Shown here: positions 1 through 7,947 of the stretch, in pieces
How the letters are laid out: the number at the start of each line of letters is the position of its first letter
How positions within the stretch are numbered: the first letter of the stretch is position 1
NCBI GenBank assembly: GCA_016871535.1
Contig: VHCZ01000039.1
Location: 1 to 34,949, forward strand
Reading direction: 5' to 3'
Length of the DNA stretch: 34,949 bases
Origin: Verrucomicrobiota bacterium
GTDB lineage: Bacteria; Verrucomicrobiota; Verrucomicrobiia; Limisphaerales; SIBE01
Program-made: the position numbers and the translations under genes
Notes under the pieces: model-generated
Databases searched by the model: none
What the model was told of the DNA's origin: nothing
The model's input: only the letters and a program-made list of their open reading frames with translations

Positions 1-148
1 GCGCTTGCACGCCCGGTTTCTCATCCACCGATACGGTCACCGTCCGCAGCGTGCCGGGGGGCGGCGGCGACTCGACCAGTTGGCTCACTTCCCGGTAAAC
101 GATCAGCACTTCTTTCATTTTGCGATCGATGGCTTGCTTGACAGGACA
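1..148 (-). pseudogene. IS630-family transposase fragment (edge of window)
   Basis: On the minus strand an open frame runs from a TGA at 149-151 down to the window edge. It reads VKQAIDRKMKEVLIVYREV near its start and VTVSVDEKPGVQA at the edge. The second motif matches the segment around the first catalytic aspartate of IS630/Tc1-type DDE transposases, where DEKPG(I/V)QA is typical, and the helix rich in VYREV normally precedes it. The N-terminal helix-turn-helix half is absent upstream because vapB begins within 30 bases. The rest lies outside the window. It is therefore a 5'-truncated copy, or the second frame of an element split by a frameshift. The family call rests on two motifs only. 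Confidence 0.6.
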
Positions 149-175
149 TCATTTTGGTTTCAGTTTGGTGGCGCC

Positions 176-415
176 ATGAACGTAACCATCAAAGACCTGC
201 CGGCGCGGCTCCATCGCAAGCTCAAGGCACGGGCTGACGCCAACAAGCGAAGTCTCAATTGGGAGGTCATCGACATCCTGGAAAAGGCGGTGGAACCCAC
301 GCCCGTGGATGTCGAGGCGATTTTGGCCGACATCAAGAAAATCCATGCGCGTACCAACTTGCCGCCGTTGACGGAGGAATTCCTCCGCGAAGCCAAGAAT
401 CAAGGGCGACCGTGA
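176..415 (+). CDS. vapB: VapB/FitA-like antitoxin
   Basis: A 79-residue protein. Its first ~40 residues (NVTIKDLPARLHRKLKARAD, then SLNWEVIDILEKAV) have the strand-helix-helix pattern of FitA/VapB ribbon-helix-helix antitoxins. The acidic and proline-rich tail would wrap the toxin. Such antitoxins bind their own promoter and neutralise a PIN ribonuclease. I start at the ATG at 176; the open frame extends further upstream, but that part runs antisense to the transposase fragment and is not protein-like. The stop codon overlaps the toxin's GTG start (GTGA at 412-415), the usual coupled arrangement, and the pair is probably autoregulated from a promoter just upstream. Assignment to VapB rather than another RHH antitoxin depends on the neighbour. 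Confidence 0.82.
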   Translation: MNVTIKDLPARLHRKLKARADANKRSLNWEVIDILEKAVEPTPVDVEAILADIKKIHARTNLPPLTEEFLREAKNQGRP

Positions 416-810
416 TTGTAGTGGACACCAGCGTGATCAGTTACTTCCTGATCCCGGGCCCACTTCACGACGCGGCATGCGCCGCGGCCCGAAAAGACGA
501 ATGGTGCGCACCGATTTTGTGGAGATCGGAATTCCGCAACGTTCTGTCGATTTACGTTCGGCATCAGAGGCTGCCGATTGATGAAGCGAGAGGCTTGATG
601 CGGCTCGCCGAGAATCTCCTCTGGGGTCGCGAGTTCACCGTGCGTTCTTCAACGGTCCTGGACTGCATCAGCCGCTCCCACCGCTCCGCCTACGATTGTG
701 AGTTCGTCGCTCTGGCCTTGGACCTGGGCATCCCGCTCGTGACCACGGATGATCCGGTCGTGGACGAATTCCCAAACACGGCTGTCCATTTGCGCGCTTA
801 TGCGGGTTAG
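412..810 (+). CDS. vapC: VapC-like PIN-domain toxin (ribonuclease)
   Basis: A 132-residue protein, the normal length of a single PIN domain. The acidic residues expected for Mg2+ binding are in place: D5 (VIVVDTSV), E40 (WRSEFRNVL), D95 (AYDCEFVALA) and D113 (LVTTDD). PIN toxins of this type cleave RNA, commonly initiator tRNA or rRNA, when released from the antitoxin. The start is GTG at 412, overlapping the vapB stop by four bases; the longer frame back to 259 only shadows vapB. The cassette sits beside a transposase fragment, which fits horizontal mobility. The RNA target cannot be read from the sequence. Confidence 0.85.
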   Translation: MIVVDTSVISYFLIPGPLHDAACAAARKDEWCAPILWRSEFRNVLSIYVRHQRLPIDEARGLMRLAENLLWGREFTVRSSTVLDCISRSHRSAYDCEFVALALDLGIPLVTTDDPVVDEFPNTAVHLRAYAG

Positions 811-822
811 GGCGCGCGAACC

Positions 823-1647
823 TCAGTAATCCACTCGGACGCGGTAAAAGCGGGTTTGCCCGCGCGCTCCGGCATCAAGGAAACGCAGCATTCCGCCATT
901 GCCGTTGGTCGTGACCAGGATTCGCCACGGAGAGGACGCGGCTTCACTGAATTCGATGTGATTCGGCCGATTGCTGATGCTCCGCCAGGACAACGCGGCG
1001 CCGCCGGGCACGGGCACGACCTGGAGTTGCAGCAGCGAAATATCGACATAGACCAGATCGTTGAACGTCGGCGTCTGAGAGAGCACCGGGAGTTCGTTCA
1101 ACGGCGCTTCGAGCAGGAGCCGATAAATGCCATTGGTCGCGGAGACGTTGTTGAAGCGGTTCAAAACGTTGGTCCCACGCAAGACCCGGCCGAACACAGT
1201 GAAGCCGCCATCGACGGCGTCCAGTTCCCGATTGTCGCGCAAATTGAAAAACCATTCCGAGCTGGCCGAGTTGGTCAGGCCGGACACACGCGCCATGGCG
1301 AGCGTGCCGTAGGTGTTGCTGAACGTCCGGCCCACCCCATACTCGTTGGGAATCGCAGGCTGGCGTGACACGGCATCGATCACCGTGCGATTCGAAATCA
1401 CCGCCGTATGATAACCTCCGCCCTGGACCACGAAGCCTGGCACCCAGCGATGCATGAACAGGTTGGTGTAAGCCCCGTTTCCCACGTAACGCAGGAAATT
1501 CTCGACCGTGACCGGTTTATCCTCGCGGAACAGTTCTACCTCGATGTCGCCGAGCGGCGTTCGAAATTGCGCGAGAGTGCCTGCCTGGCAGGAGGCAAAA
1601 CCAGTTGACAACATCAGAAACACAATCCCACCCATGATGCAATTCAT
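823..1647 (-). CDS. Secreted cyclophilin-type peptidyl-prolyl isomerase with C-terminal extension
   Basis: A 274-residue protein with a signal peptide over about residues 1-22 (hydrophobic core GGIVFLMLSTGFA). Residues ~25-200 form a cyclophilin domain: IEVELFREDKPVTVENF, then FMHRWVPGFVVQGGGY with the catalytic arginine, MARVSGLTNSASSEWFF and DGGFTVFGRVLRG. It should isomerise X-Pro bonds of exported proteins. The last ~65 residues are not cyclophilin. They contain ISNRPNHIEFSEA, a Trp, a TTNGNG turn and end in TRFYRVRVDY. This resembles the short beta-rich C-terminal modules ending in FYRV that are frequent in secreted verrucomicrobial proteins (recalled, not searched). It converges with vapC, leaving only 12 bases between the stops. 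Confidence 0.88.
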   Translation of the reverse strand: MNCIMGGIVFLMLSTGFASCQAGTLAQFRTPLGDIEVELFREDKPVTVENFLRYVGNGAYTNLFMHRWVPGFVVQGGGYHTAVISNRTVIDAVSRQPAIPNEYGVGRTFSNTYGTLAMARVSGLTNSASSEWFFNLRDNRELDAVDGGFTVFGRVLRGTNVLNRFNNVSATNGIYRLLLEAPLNELPVLSQTPTFNDLVYVDISLLQLQVVPVPGGAALSWRSISNRPNHIEFSEAASSPWRILVTTNGNGGMLRFLDAGARGQTRFYRVRVDY

Positions 1648-1697
1648 ACGTAAACGATGCCGTGAATGAGCGCATCAATTCAAGCTTTGGAACCCCA

Positions 1698-1791
1698 GCC
1701 GGAGCGTGGCGTTTAGGCGCTTGCACCGCTTCAAGGTCCGGCGCGGCCCGAGGCTTTGGATGTGGAAGCGGCGTAAACGCCGCGCTCCGGC
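1698..1791. repeat. Imperfect palindromic repeat, ~94 bp
   Basis: The left arm (from GCCGGAGCGTGGCGTTTA at 1698) is answered by the inverted right arm ending at 1791 (GTAAACGCCGCGCTCCGGC). The arms are about 30 bases with a few mismatches and a single-base gap, around a ~34-base centre. It lies in the 362-bp gap between the divergent cyclophilin and DUF192 genes. Only one copy is seen in the window. Confidence 0.7.
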
Positions 1792-1843
1792 AGGATTTAG
1801 AGAATCGGAGGTATTCAAGGGGTGTTTCTGAGCAGCCATTCCG

Positions 1844-1952
1844 CCCATGAACCCGGTAGGGCGAGTCCGTCCCGGCGAGCCGCTCGACGTGCGTGGAACA
1901 CGTTCGACTCGGCTCGCTGGGGACAGGCTCGCCCTACCGTCTGGTTCATGGG
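1844..1952. repeat. 109-bp palindromic repeat, family A copy 1
   Basis: An imperfect inverted repeat running from CCCATGAACC to GGTTCATGGG. The arms carry GGTAGGGCGAGTCCGTCCC and its partner GGGGACAGGCTCGCCCTACC, around a variable centre near 1883-1910. The same unit recurs at 24383, 24755 and 30958. This copy extends slightly further, with CCATTCCGCCC before and GGGCAGAATGG after it. It lies in the divergent promoter region between the cyclophilin and the DUF192 lipoprotein. Confidence 0.9.
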
Positions 1953-2009
1953 CAGAATGGCTGGTTTCTGAGGATTGAAAATTCAGGGCGCTTCCTCCAC
2001 GCTGCGAGA

Positions 2010-2534
2010 GTGAAACTTCTGACGTGCCGTTGGCTCTTGATCATGATCGCTGGACTCTGGTTGGGCTGCAATCGAACCGAGCGCTTGGCCAGCGCGCCGC
2101 TGGCAGCCAGCCCGGGTGAACCCACTCAAGCCCAGGGAACTCTCCCGACCCTCAAGCTCTGGCTCGGCGCCGAAGAGATCACCGCCGAGCAAGCTCTATC
2201 ATCGATTCAGATTCAGACTGGATTGATGTTTCGCAAGGAAATGCCGGAGAACCATGGAATGCTGTTCGTGTTTGACCATCCGCACCGCGCGTCGTTCTGG
2301 ATGCGCAATACGGTTCTGCCGCTCACCTGCGCCTATATCGACCCCGACGGAGTCATCCTGGAGATTCGCGACATGAAGCCACTCGATGAGGCCGCCATTC
2401 AAGCGGCGTCGGATCGGGTGCAGTTCGTGTTGGAAATGAACCAGGGCTGGTTTTCACGCCACAAGGTCTCCGCCGGAATGGTCGTGCGCACGGAGCGCGG
2501 CTCGCTTCAGGAAACTTATTTCGGAGGCAAATGA
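2010..2534 (+). CDS. DUF192 (UPF0127) family lipoprotein
   Basis: A 174-residue protein. The N-terminus has a basic and hydrophobic stretch ([15 protein letters not shown]) ending in a cysteine that could be lipidated, so a periplasmic lipoprotein is likely, although the residue at -3 is unusual. The DUF192 domain covers about residues 50-165: [20 protein letters not shown], then [18 protein letters not shown] and [11 protein letters not shown], which follow the family pattern of GLM.R, GMLF.F and FWM.NT..PL. The biochemical role of the family is not established. I chose GTG 2010 because the longer frame from 1893 is translated palindromic repeat; ATG 2043 is an alternative. The stop overlaps the hemL start (ATGA), so the two are translationally coupled. 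Confidence 0.85.
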   Translation: MKLLTCRWLLIMIAGLWLGCNRTERLASAPLAASPGEPTQAQGTLPTLKLWLGAEEITAEQALSSIQIQTGLMFRKEMPENHGMLFVFDHPHRASFWMRNTVLPLTCAYIDPDGVILEIRDMKPLDEAAIQAASDRVQFVLEMNQGWFSRHKVSAGMVVRTERGSLQETYFGGK

Positions 2535-3820
2535 GTATCTCGCGCGCTAAATCCGAACGATTGTTTGCCGAGGCGTTGAAACACATTCCGGGAGGAGTCA
2601 ACTCGCCCGTGCGAGCGTTCCGCGCCGTCGGCGGCCAGCCTTTTTTTGTGACGCGCGCCCGAGGCGCCCGGGTCTTCGATATCGATGAAAATCAATACAT
2701 CGATTACGTCGGCACGTGGGGCCCAGCTATCCTGGGCCACGCCCATCCGAAGATTATTCGGGCCGTTCAACAAGCGGCCGAACAGGGCACCAGTTTCGGC
2801 ATTCCCAATCCGCTCGAAGTGCAGATGGCAAAACTGATTTGTTCCGCCGTGCCGAGCGTTGAAAAAGTGCGTATGTGCAATTCAGGCACGGAAGCCACGA
2901 TGTCGGCGATCCGCCTGGCGCGCGGTTTCACCCGGCGGAACAAGATCGTCAAATTTGAGGGCTGTTATCACGGCCACGCGGATTCATTGCTCGTGAAGGC
3001 TGGATCGGGCGCGCTCACGTTCGGACACCCCGACAGCGCCGGTGTGCCTGAGGCATTCACGCAGCACACGATCGTTTTGCCGTTCAACGACGCCGATGCC
3101 GTGCGGCAAGCCTTCGCGGCGAATCCTCGCGATATCGCCGCCGTCATTCTCGAAGCGGTTCCGGGAAACGCGGGCCTCTATCTCCCGAAACCAGGCTACC
3201 TGGAGTCGCTGCGCCAAATCACTTTGGAAAACGGCGCGCTGCTGATTTTCGACGAAGTGATGACGGGCTTCCGGCTGGCCTGGGGCGGCGCGCAACAACG
3301 GTTTGGAATCACGCCTGACCTGTCCTGCTTTGGAAAGATCATTGGCGGCGGCTTGCCAGTGGGGGCGTTCGGAGGCCGCACCGAGGTCATGGATTGCCTG
3401 GCGCCGTTGGGGCCCGTGTATCAAGCAGGCACGCTCAGCGGCAATCCGGTGGCCATGGCCGCGGGAATCGCGGCGCTGGAGGAGATCAAGTCCGGCGACG
3501 CTTATGAAAAGCTGGAAAAACTGGGAGCCGCCCTCGAAACCGGGCTGGCTGAGGCCGCGAAAATGGCGCGGGTGCCCGTGCAATTCAACCGTTGCGGCTC
3601 GATGTTCTGCGCTTACTTCACCGGTGAGCCCGTGCACAACCTGGCCGACGCCCTGAAGAGCGACCGGGCGCGGTTCGCGAAGTTTTTCCACGGCATGCTG
3701 GCCGGGGGCATCTATCTCGCGCCGTCGCAGTTCGAGGCGGGGTTCATTTCGTTGGCGCACAGTCCCGAAGAGATTGATGCGACTGTGACAGCAGCGGCAA
3801 AGGCCTTGGCGGTCCTTTGA
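2531..3820 (+). CDS. hemL: Glutamate-1-semialdehyde 2,1-aminomutase
   Basis: A 429-residue protein, full family length. This PLP enzyme turns glutamate-1-semialdehyde into 5-aminolevulinate in the C5 route to heme. Recognisable segments in order are [80 protein letters not shown] and the PLP-lysine motif [18 protein letters not shown] with K269, followed by [16 protein letters not shown]. It starts at the ATG overlapping the DUF192 stop. The C5 pathway is expected here because no ALA synthase type feature is seen. There is nothing irregular in the frame. Confidence 0.97.
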   Translation: MSISRAKSERLFAEALKHIPGGVNSPVRAFRAVGGQPFFVTRARGARVFDIDENQYIDYVGTWGPAILGHAHPKIIRAVQQAAEQGTSFGIPNPLEVQMAKLICSAVPSVEKVRMCNSGTEATMSAIRLARGFTRRNKIVKFEGCYHGHADSLLVKAGSGALTFGHPDSAGVPEAFTQHTIVLPFNDADAVRQAFAANPRDIAAVILEAVPGNAGLYLPKPGYLESLRQITLENGALLIFDEVMTGFRLAWGGAQQRFGITPDLSCFGKIIGGGLPVGAFGGRTEVMDCLAPLGPVYQAGTLSGNPVAMAAGIAALEEIKSGDAYEKLEKLGAALETGLAEAAKMARVPVQFNRCGSMFCAYFTGEPVHNLADALKSDRARFAKFFHGMLAGGIYLAPSQFEAGFISLAHSPEEIDATVTAAAKALAVL

Positions 3821-3880
3821 CGGTTCAGGCGTTGTGGCGCTGCCCTTGCGAGCGGATTGAAGATTGAATAAGCTTTCGCC

Positions 3881-4447
3881 GTGCCTGTAGAAACGATCCA
3901 TCGGTTCACCGTTGAAGAATACCATCGAATGGGCGACACCGGCGGCTTGGGTCCCGAGACGCGTGTTGAACTTCTCGACGGGCAGATCATCGATATGATG
4001 CCCATTGGTCCATTTCATGGAGGTGTGAGCAAACGCCTGATCCGCCTTTTCGCCCGGCTTTCGCGGGAGCGCTGGGTGGTTGCCGCCCAGGATCCGGTGC
4101 GGTTGGACGAGCATTCGGAACCGCAGCCGGACTGGATGCTTCTGAAGCCTGCCGCGGACGATTACACCCGGCGTCATCCCGGGCCCGACGATGTATATCT
4201 TTTGATAGAGGTATCTGACAGCTCTGTGGTCTATGACCGCACAAGAAAGCTCCCTGCTTATGGCCGTGCAGGCATTCAGGAAGTTTGGATCATCAATCTT
4301 CCAGAGCAAACCATGGAAGTGTACCGTGAACCGCATTACGTTGGTTATGCGTCGAAGCAGGTGTTGCGCATTGGAGATGAAGCAAGGCCGCTGGCATTCC
4401 CGGATGTCGCCATCGAAGTCCGGTCTCTTCTGCAGCAAGCCGTTTGA
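3881..4447 (+). CDS. Uma2 family (DUF820) restriction-endonuclease-like protein
   Basis: A 188-residue protein with the Uma2/DUF820 pattern: FTVEEYHRMGD, VELLDGQIIDMMPIGPFHG, the PD of EPQPDWMLLKP, YLLIEVSDSSVVYDRTRK, and YGRAGIQEVWIINLPEQ. These correspond to the E, D, E-x-S/K acidic core of a PD-(D/E)XK nuclease fold. The family is abundant in cyanobacteria, Planctomycetes and Verrucomicrobia, often near mobile DNA, and its function is unproven. The start is GTG 3881. It lies 15 bases before ruvX and may be co-transcribed with it. It is probably a recent arrival between hemL and ruvX, but base composition gives no clear sign of this. Confidence 0.85.
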   Translation: MPVETIHRFTVEEYHRMGDTGGLGPETRVELLDGQIIDMMPIGPFHGGVSKRLIRLFARLSRERWVVAAQDPVRLDEHSEPQPDWMLLKPAADDYTRRHPGPDDVYLLIEVSDSSVVYDRTRKLPAYGRAGIQEVWIINLPEQTMEVYREPHYVGYASKQVLRIGDEARPLAFPDVAIEVRSLLQQAV

Positions 4448-4462
4448 TCCGGGACGTTCGCC

Positions 4463-4882
4463 ATGCGCATCCTTGCTCTGGACCACGGCACCAAACGCGT
4501 CGGCGTCGCCGTCAGCGATGAACTGAAAATGCTCGCGCATCCGCTGGAGTTCATTCCCGCGGAGCCCTTCGCCGCCTTTCTGGCTCGCCTGAAAGAAATC
4601 CTTCGCGAGAAACAGGTCGAATTGATCCTGGTCGGAATGCCGCGGAACATGGACGGCAGTTACGGGCCGGCCGCGTTGAAAGTTCAGAATTTCGTGGCGG
4701 CGCTGAGGCAGGCCGTCACCACTCCCATCCGGACGCTCGATGAAAGACTCACCTCCGTGCAGGCGAATCGATTTTTGGCCGAAGCCGAAGTTCGAGGCCG
4801 CGCGCGCAAAGAGAAGGTAGATAAGATGGCGGCGGCAATTCTTTTGCAGAGTTACCTGGACAGCCTGTCGGGTGGGGGATGA
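4463..4882 (+). CDS. ruvX: RuvX/YqgF-type putative pre-16S rRNA nuclease
   Basis: A 139-residue protein, the standard length. It opens with ILALDHGTKRVGVAVSDE, which carries the first catalytic Asp of the RNase H-like fold, and continues with ELILVGMPRNMDGSYG, RTLDERLTSVQANRFL and the C-terminal KVDKMAAAILLQSYLD with the last acidic residue. YqgF proteins act in maturing the 5' end of 16S rRNA. The start is ATG 4463 with no obvious Shine-Dalgarno. It is followed by a 260-bp gap containing an inverted repeat and then truA. Confidence 0.95.
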   Translation: MRILALDHGTKRVGVAVSDELKMLAHPLEFIPAEPFAAFLARLKEILREKQVELILVGMPRNMDGSYGPAALKVQNFVAALRQAVTTPIRTLDERLTSVQANRFLAEAEVRGRARKEKVDKMAAAILLQSYLDSLSGGG

Positions 4883-4940
4883 ATCACGCAGGCGTCAACT
4901 CCTGACAACAGCGCGGAAACCTCGATAGACGTCCGTTCGT

Positions 4941-5014
4941 TTAACAGGAGCAAACAGAGGCAACGGAGTCGCGCTCCCCATTCATTCTCAGTTGACTCCG
5001 TTGCCTCCTGTTAA
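4941..5014. repeat. Inverted repeat with a 7-base interruption
   Basis: The left arm TTAACAGGAG, an inserted CAAACAG, then AGGCAACGGAGTC (4941-4970) mirrors the right arm GACTCCGTTGCCTCCTGTTAA (4994-5014). Without the insertion the arms pair perfectly over 21 bases. A related sequence (GTTACCTCCTGTTAAGA) occurs near 27364. It lies between ruvX and truA, where a terminator would be expected, but no T-run follows. Confidence 0.8.
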
Positions 5015-5142
5015 GGTGTTTCGGTTCTGGGCGAACACCACGCTCAACACGACGGCTTCGCAAGCCCCGTTTCCGCAGTCCAAAACGAGTCCAAAACCTG
5101 CCGACGTGACGAACGGTCTTCAAAGCCGTAAAGTCTCGCTCC

Positions 5143-5916
5143 GTGGACTCGGTTAAATTCAAGCTGACCATTGCGTACGACGGCACGGATTACGCCGGCT
5201 GGCAAGTGCAGCACACTGGCATCGGTGTGCAACAGCGCATCGAGGAAGCCTTGCGGAAGCTCTTTCCCGGTGTTCGGCATATTCACAGTTCCAGCCGGAC
5301 GGATACCGGTGTGCACGCGCTTGGCATGGTCGCGCACGTCGAGATTTCCAAAGCCGAGTTCAAAATGCCGGTGGCGAAGCTTCCGCTGGCCATCAACGCC
5401 CATTTGCCACACGACATCCGCGTCATGGCGGCCACACGCTGCCGAAGCGATTTTCACGCCCGCTTCGACGCAACGGGCAAACAATACCGCTACTTCGTCT
5501 GGACTCATCACTTTATGAACCCTCTCCTTCGCCACCAGGCGTGGCTCGTGCACTACAAGCTGGACCTGGCCGCCATGCGGGCCGCCGCGCGCCATTTGTT
5601 GGGCAAGCATGACTTCGCCTCGTTCGCCGGAACGCGAAATTATGAAATGGATTCGACCGTCCGCACGTTGACACGCTGCGACCTCCTCAAACGCGGGGCG
5701 CTCCTGACGTTCATTATCGAAGGCGACGGTTTTCTGTACAAAATGTGCCGCAGCATCGTCGGCACGCTCGTGCAGGTGGGCCGGGGAAAATTCAGTCCGG
5801 GTGAGGTCAAACAAATGCTCGCCCGAAAAGACCGGCGCGCTGCCGGGATGACCGCGCCGGCGCACGGCCTGGTTTTGTGGAAAGTGATCTACGAACGGAA
5901 ACCTGATCGAAGCTGA
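5143..5916 (+). CDS. truA: tRNA pseudouridine(38-40) synthase TruA
   Basis: A 257-residue protein of family length. It isomerises uridines 38-40 in the tRNA anticodon arm. The N-terminus FKLTIAYDGTDYAGWQVQ is diagnostic, and the catalytic aspartate D54 is in HSSSRTDTGVHALGMVAH. Further matches are DFHARFDATGKQYRYFVW, HDFASFAGTRN and FLYKMCRSIVGTLVQVGRG. The start is GTG 5143. It runs two bases short of the trmL start region, so two tRNA-modification genes sit together and are probably co-transcribed. Confidence 0.96.
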   Translation: MDSVKFKLTIAYDGTDYAGWQVQHTGIGVQQRIEEALRKLFPGVRHIHSSSRTDTGVHALGMVAHVEISKAEFKMPVAKLPLAINAHLPHDIRVMAATRCRSDFHARFDATGKQYRYFVWTHHFMNPLLRHQAWLVHYKLDLAAMRAAARHLLGKHDFASFAGTRNYEMDSTVRTLTRCDLLKRGALLTFIIEGDGFLYKMCRSIVGTLVQVGRGKFSPGEVKQMLARKDRRAAGMTAPAHGLVLWKVIYERKPDRS

Positions 5917-5924
5917 CCGTGGAA

Positions 5925-6392
5925 ATGAACATCGTCTTGATCGAACCCGAGATCCCGCCGAACACCGGCAACATCGCGCGCCTTTGCGCCGCCACAAAAA
6001 CGCGGCTGCATCTGATCGAACCGTTCGGATTCAAGCTCGACGACCGTCAACTGAAGCGCGCCGGCATGGATTACTGGCAGCACGTCGAATGGCATCGCTG
6101 GCCCAGTTGGACCCACTTCGTCAACCAGGTTTCCGCGTCTTCCCGCCTTTGGTTCATCGAGTCTCAAGGCCCGCGCCCCTATGCCGACGCGCGCTACGGT
6201 CCCGACGACTATCTGGTATTCGGACGAGAGACGGCGGGCCTGCCGAAAGAACTGCTTGCGCAGCATCGCGAAACCTGGTTGCGCATCCCGATGTTCAACC
6301 CCAAGGCCCGGAGTTTGAATCTTTCCAACTGCGTCGCGCTGGTCTTGTACGAGGCCTTGCGGCAACATGATTTCCAGGGCGAAATCGAATAG
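5925..6392 (+). CDS. trmL: tRNA (cytidine/uridine-34 2'-O)-methyltransferase TrmL-like
   Basis: About 155 residues: a minimal SPOUT methyltransferase without an N-terminal RNA-binding extension, as in TrmL/YibK. It starts NIVLIEPEIPPNTGNIARLC, with the conserved N, NTGN and R. It then has DYLVFGRETAGLPKEL (the SAM-binding knot, FG.E..GLP) and RIPMFNPKARSLNLSNCVAL, where the knot-closing S-LNLS motif is clear. It 2'-O-methylates the wobble base of certain tRNALeu. I prefer ATG 5925, which gives the usual MNIVL start; GTG 5919 in frame is possible. It follows truA by a few bases. Confidence 0.93.
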   Translation: MNIVLIEPEIPPNTGNIARLCAATKTRLHLIEPFGFKLDDRQLKRAGMDYWQHVEWHRWPSWTHFVNQVSASSRLWFIESQGPRPYADARYGPDDYLVFGRETAGLPKELLAQHRETWLRIPMFNPKARSLNLSNCVALVLYEALRQHDFQGEIE

Positions 6393-6435
6393 CAGCATCG
6401 CGGCAATTCTCATTCTGCCGGCATGGGGACCATGA

Positions 6436-7254
6436 AGCCGTAGCCGACGACGTGAGGAGGCGGATTTCCGGGTTAACCAAAACCTGGCGTTCCATAAACT
6501 TTACGGCGGACTTGGCGTAATTCTTGGGCCGGCCAAGCCGCCGCACAACTATTCTGGGTCCCTGCAGGCGTGGGATCCGATCAAGCAGAAGTCTGCATGG
6601 TCCATTCCGCAGGATCACAACTGGAATGCGGGAACCCTCTGCACGGCGGGGAACCTGGTCTTTCAAGGACGCCCCGATGGAAAGTTGATCGCCTATAGTG
6701 CCACCACGGGAAAGACCGTTTGGACGGTCGATTTGGGCCTGGGAATTTCGGCGCCGCCGATCACCTATCGCCTGAATGGCCGTCAGTACTTGGCGCTGCT
6801 CGTAGGCTGGGGCGGTGCGGCGGCGGGATTGGGACAGGGCCTTGAGGGCTGGGCCTATGGCGTGCATCGGCGCCGTCTGGTGGGCTTCTCGTTGGAAGGA
6901 AAGGCAGAACTCCCCAAGCAGCCCGCTCCGTATTTCCCCAAGCCGATTGTGATTCCAGGCTACAAGATTGACCCGGCGCTGGCCGAGAAGGGTGGTTCCA
7001 TCTGGGGCCTCTGTGGATCCTGTCACGGCGGGGGAATGATTGCCGGCGGCATGGCGCCGGATCTGCGCGCGTCCGGAGTTCCGCTCGCCGCGCCGGTATT
7101 CGAGCAGGTGGTGCGCGGTGGCGCCAAGGTCAATCGCGGCATGCCCTCCTATCCAAACCTGACCGACGAAGACTTGCTGGCGCTTCAGCACTACATCCGA
7201 AAGAAAGCTCACGAGCCCGAAACCACGGCTCGACCCGCGTCCGGAGGCCAGTAG
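6436..7254 (+). pseudogene. C-terminal remnant of PQQ-dependent dehydrogenase fused to cytochrome c
   Basis: From just after an in-frame TGA (6433-6435) the frame reads NYSGSLQAWDPIKQKSAW, NWNAGTLCTAGNLVFQGRPD, AYSATTGKTVWTVDLGLG and APPITYRLNGRQYLALLVGW. These are the last blades of the PQQ propeller of quinohemoprotein alcohol dehydrogenases. A linker follows, then a cytochrome c domain with GLCGSCHGGG (CxxCH) and a possible Met axial ligand in RGMPSYPNLTDED. Intact proteins are about 650-700 residues with a signal peptide, and roughly the first 400 residues are missing. No start codon or upstream propeller blades exist before the junction at about 6436-6470, immediately after trmL. The first in-frame ATG is 6685. 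A reduced protein would have no PQQ site and no export signal, so I call it a remnant. Confidence 0.8.
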
Positions 7255-7521
7255 CCTGGATCGCATCGTCAATTGACGGACGTTTTTCCCACAAAGCCAA
7301 TTACTAGACATGGCCTGTCCAGAAACGTGACAGGGCTGGATCCTCCGTCGTCCTCGCGCCAATCGGTTGACGGATTGGAAATGCTTCCGCGGTTTCGGGT
7401 TGGCCTCACACGGCGCTAATCTGGACGCGATTTCGCGAAGAGTCCGGCCCGAGGTTCCAGCTTCCTGAATTCGCAAACCGTCCCGGCAAGTTTGGCATCT
7501 CGCCTGCTTGAGCATACTGAC

Positions 7522-7935
7522 ATGGCGACCTCAGCAGAACTTGATGAGCTGGTCCAGTGCGTGCGCAGAGTTTTGCCGGCACAACGGCAGTTCACCCGCC
7601 TGGAACAAAACCTCCCCGCAGGAATCGTCGAAGTGACCTGGCATTCGCGGAACTTCGCCGTGACCCCGAGGCTGGAAGTTGTCGAACTCAAAGGGCGGAC
7701 TCTGGTTTGCACCGGCGCTTCGATGCTGCTGCAAACGGCGCTTCGGACCAAGGAGCGAAACAACCGGATGCTCAGCGCGCTGATTGAGACGCTGCGCATG
7801 GCTGAGGACAGTATGCGGTTTAACCCGGAAAGAGGATTCGCCTTGCTTGAGGACGTTAAAGATACCTTGCTGAAATCGTCGGGAGGCGCCAGGGTCAGCA
7901 AGCCCAAGGAATCGGAGGCCGTCGCCGCCAGTTAA
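7522..7935 (+). CDS. Conserved-looking hypothetical protein
   Basis: I do not recognise this ~137-residue protein. It is soluble and mixed alpha/beta by eye: an N-terminal helix (SAELDELVQCVRRVL), a beta-rich middle (GIVEVTWHSRNFAVTPRLEV) with ELKGRTLVCTGASML, then a long charged helix (LRTKERNNRMLSALIETLRM) and a Ser/Lys/Glu tail. There is no signal peptide or membrane span. I prefer ATG 7522; TTG 7492 would add ten residues. It stands alone between two decayed genes and converges with the sialidase-like pseudogene. Regular codon usage through the frame supports it as coding. Confidence 0.55.
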   Translation: MATSAELDELVQCVRRVLPAQRQFTRLEQNLPAGIVEVTWHSRNFAVTPRLEVVELKGRTLVCTGASMLLQTALRTKERNNRMLSALIETLRMAEDSMRFNPERGFALLEDVKDTLLKSSGGARVSKPKESEAVAAS

Positions 7936-7947
7936 CTCGTTCAAGAT

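Noticed and set aside
2984-4540. 518-codon minus-strand frame
   Set aside because: Antisense to hemL and the Uma2 gene, both with clear family motifs; its translation is Arg/His/Gln-rich without domains.
7267-7285. Palindrome CGTCAATTGACG followed by a short T-run after the PQQ remnant, possible terminator
   Set aside because: The stem is only six bases and self-complementary without a loop, and the T-run is five bases; too weak to call.
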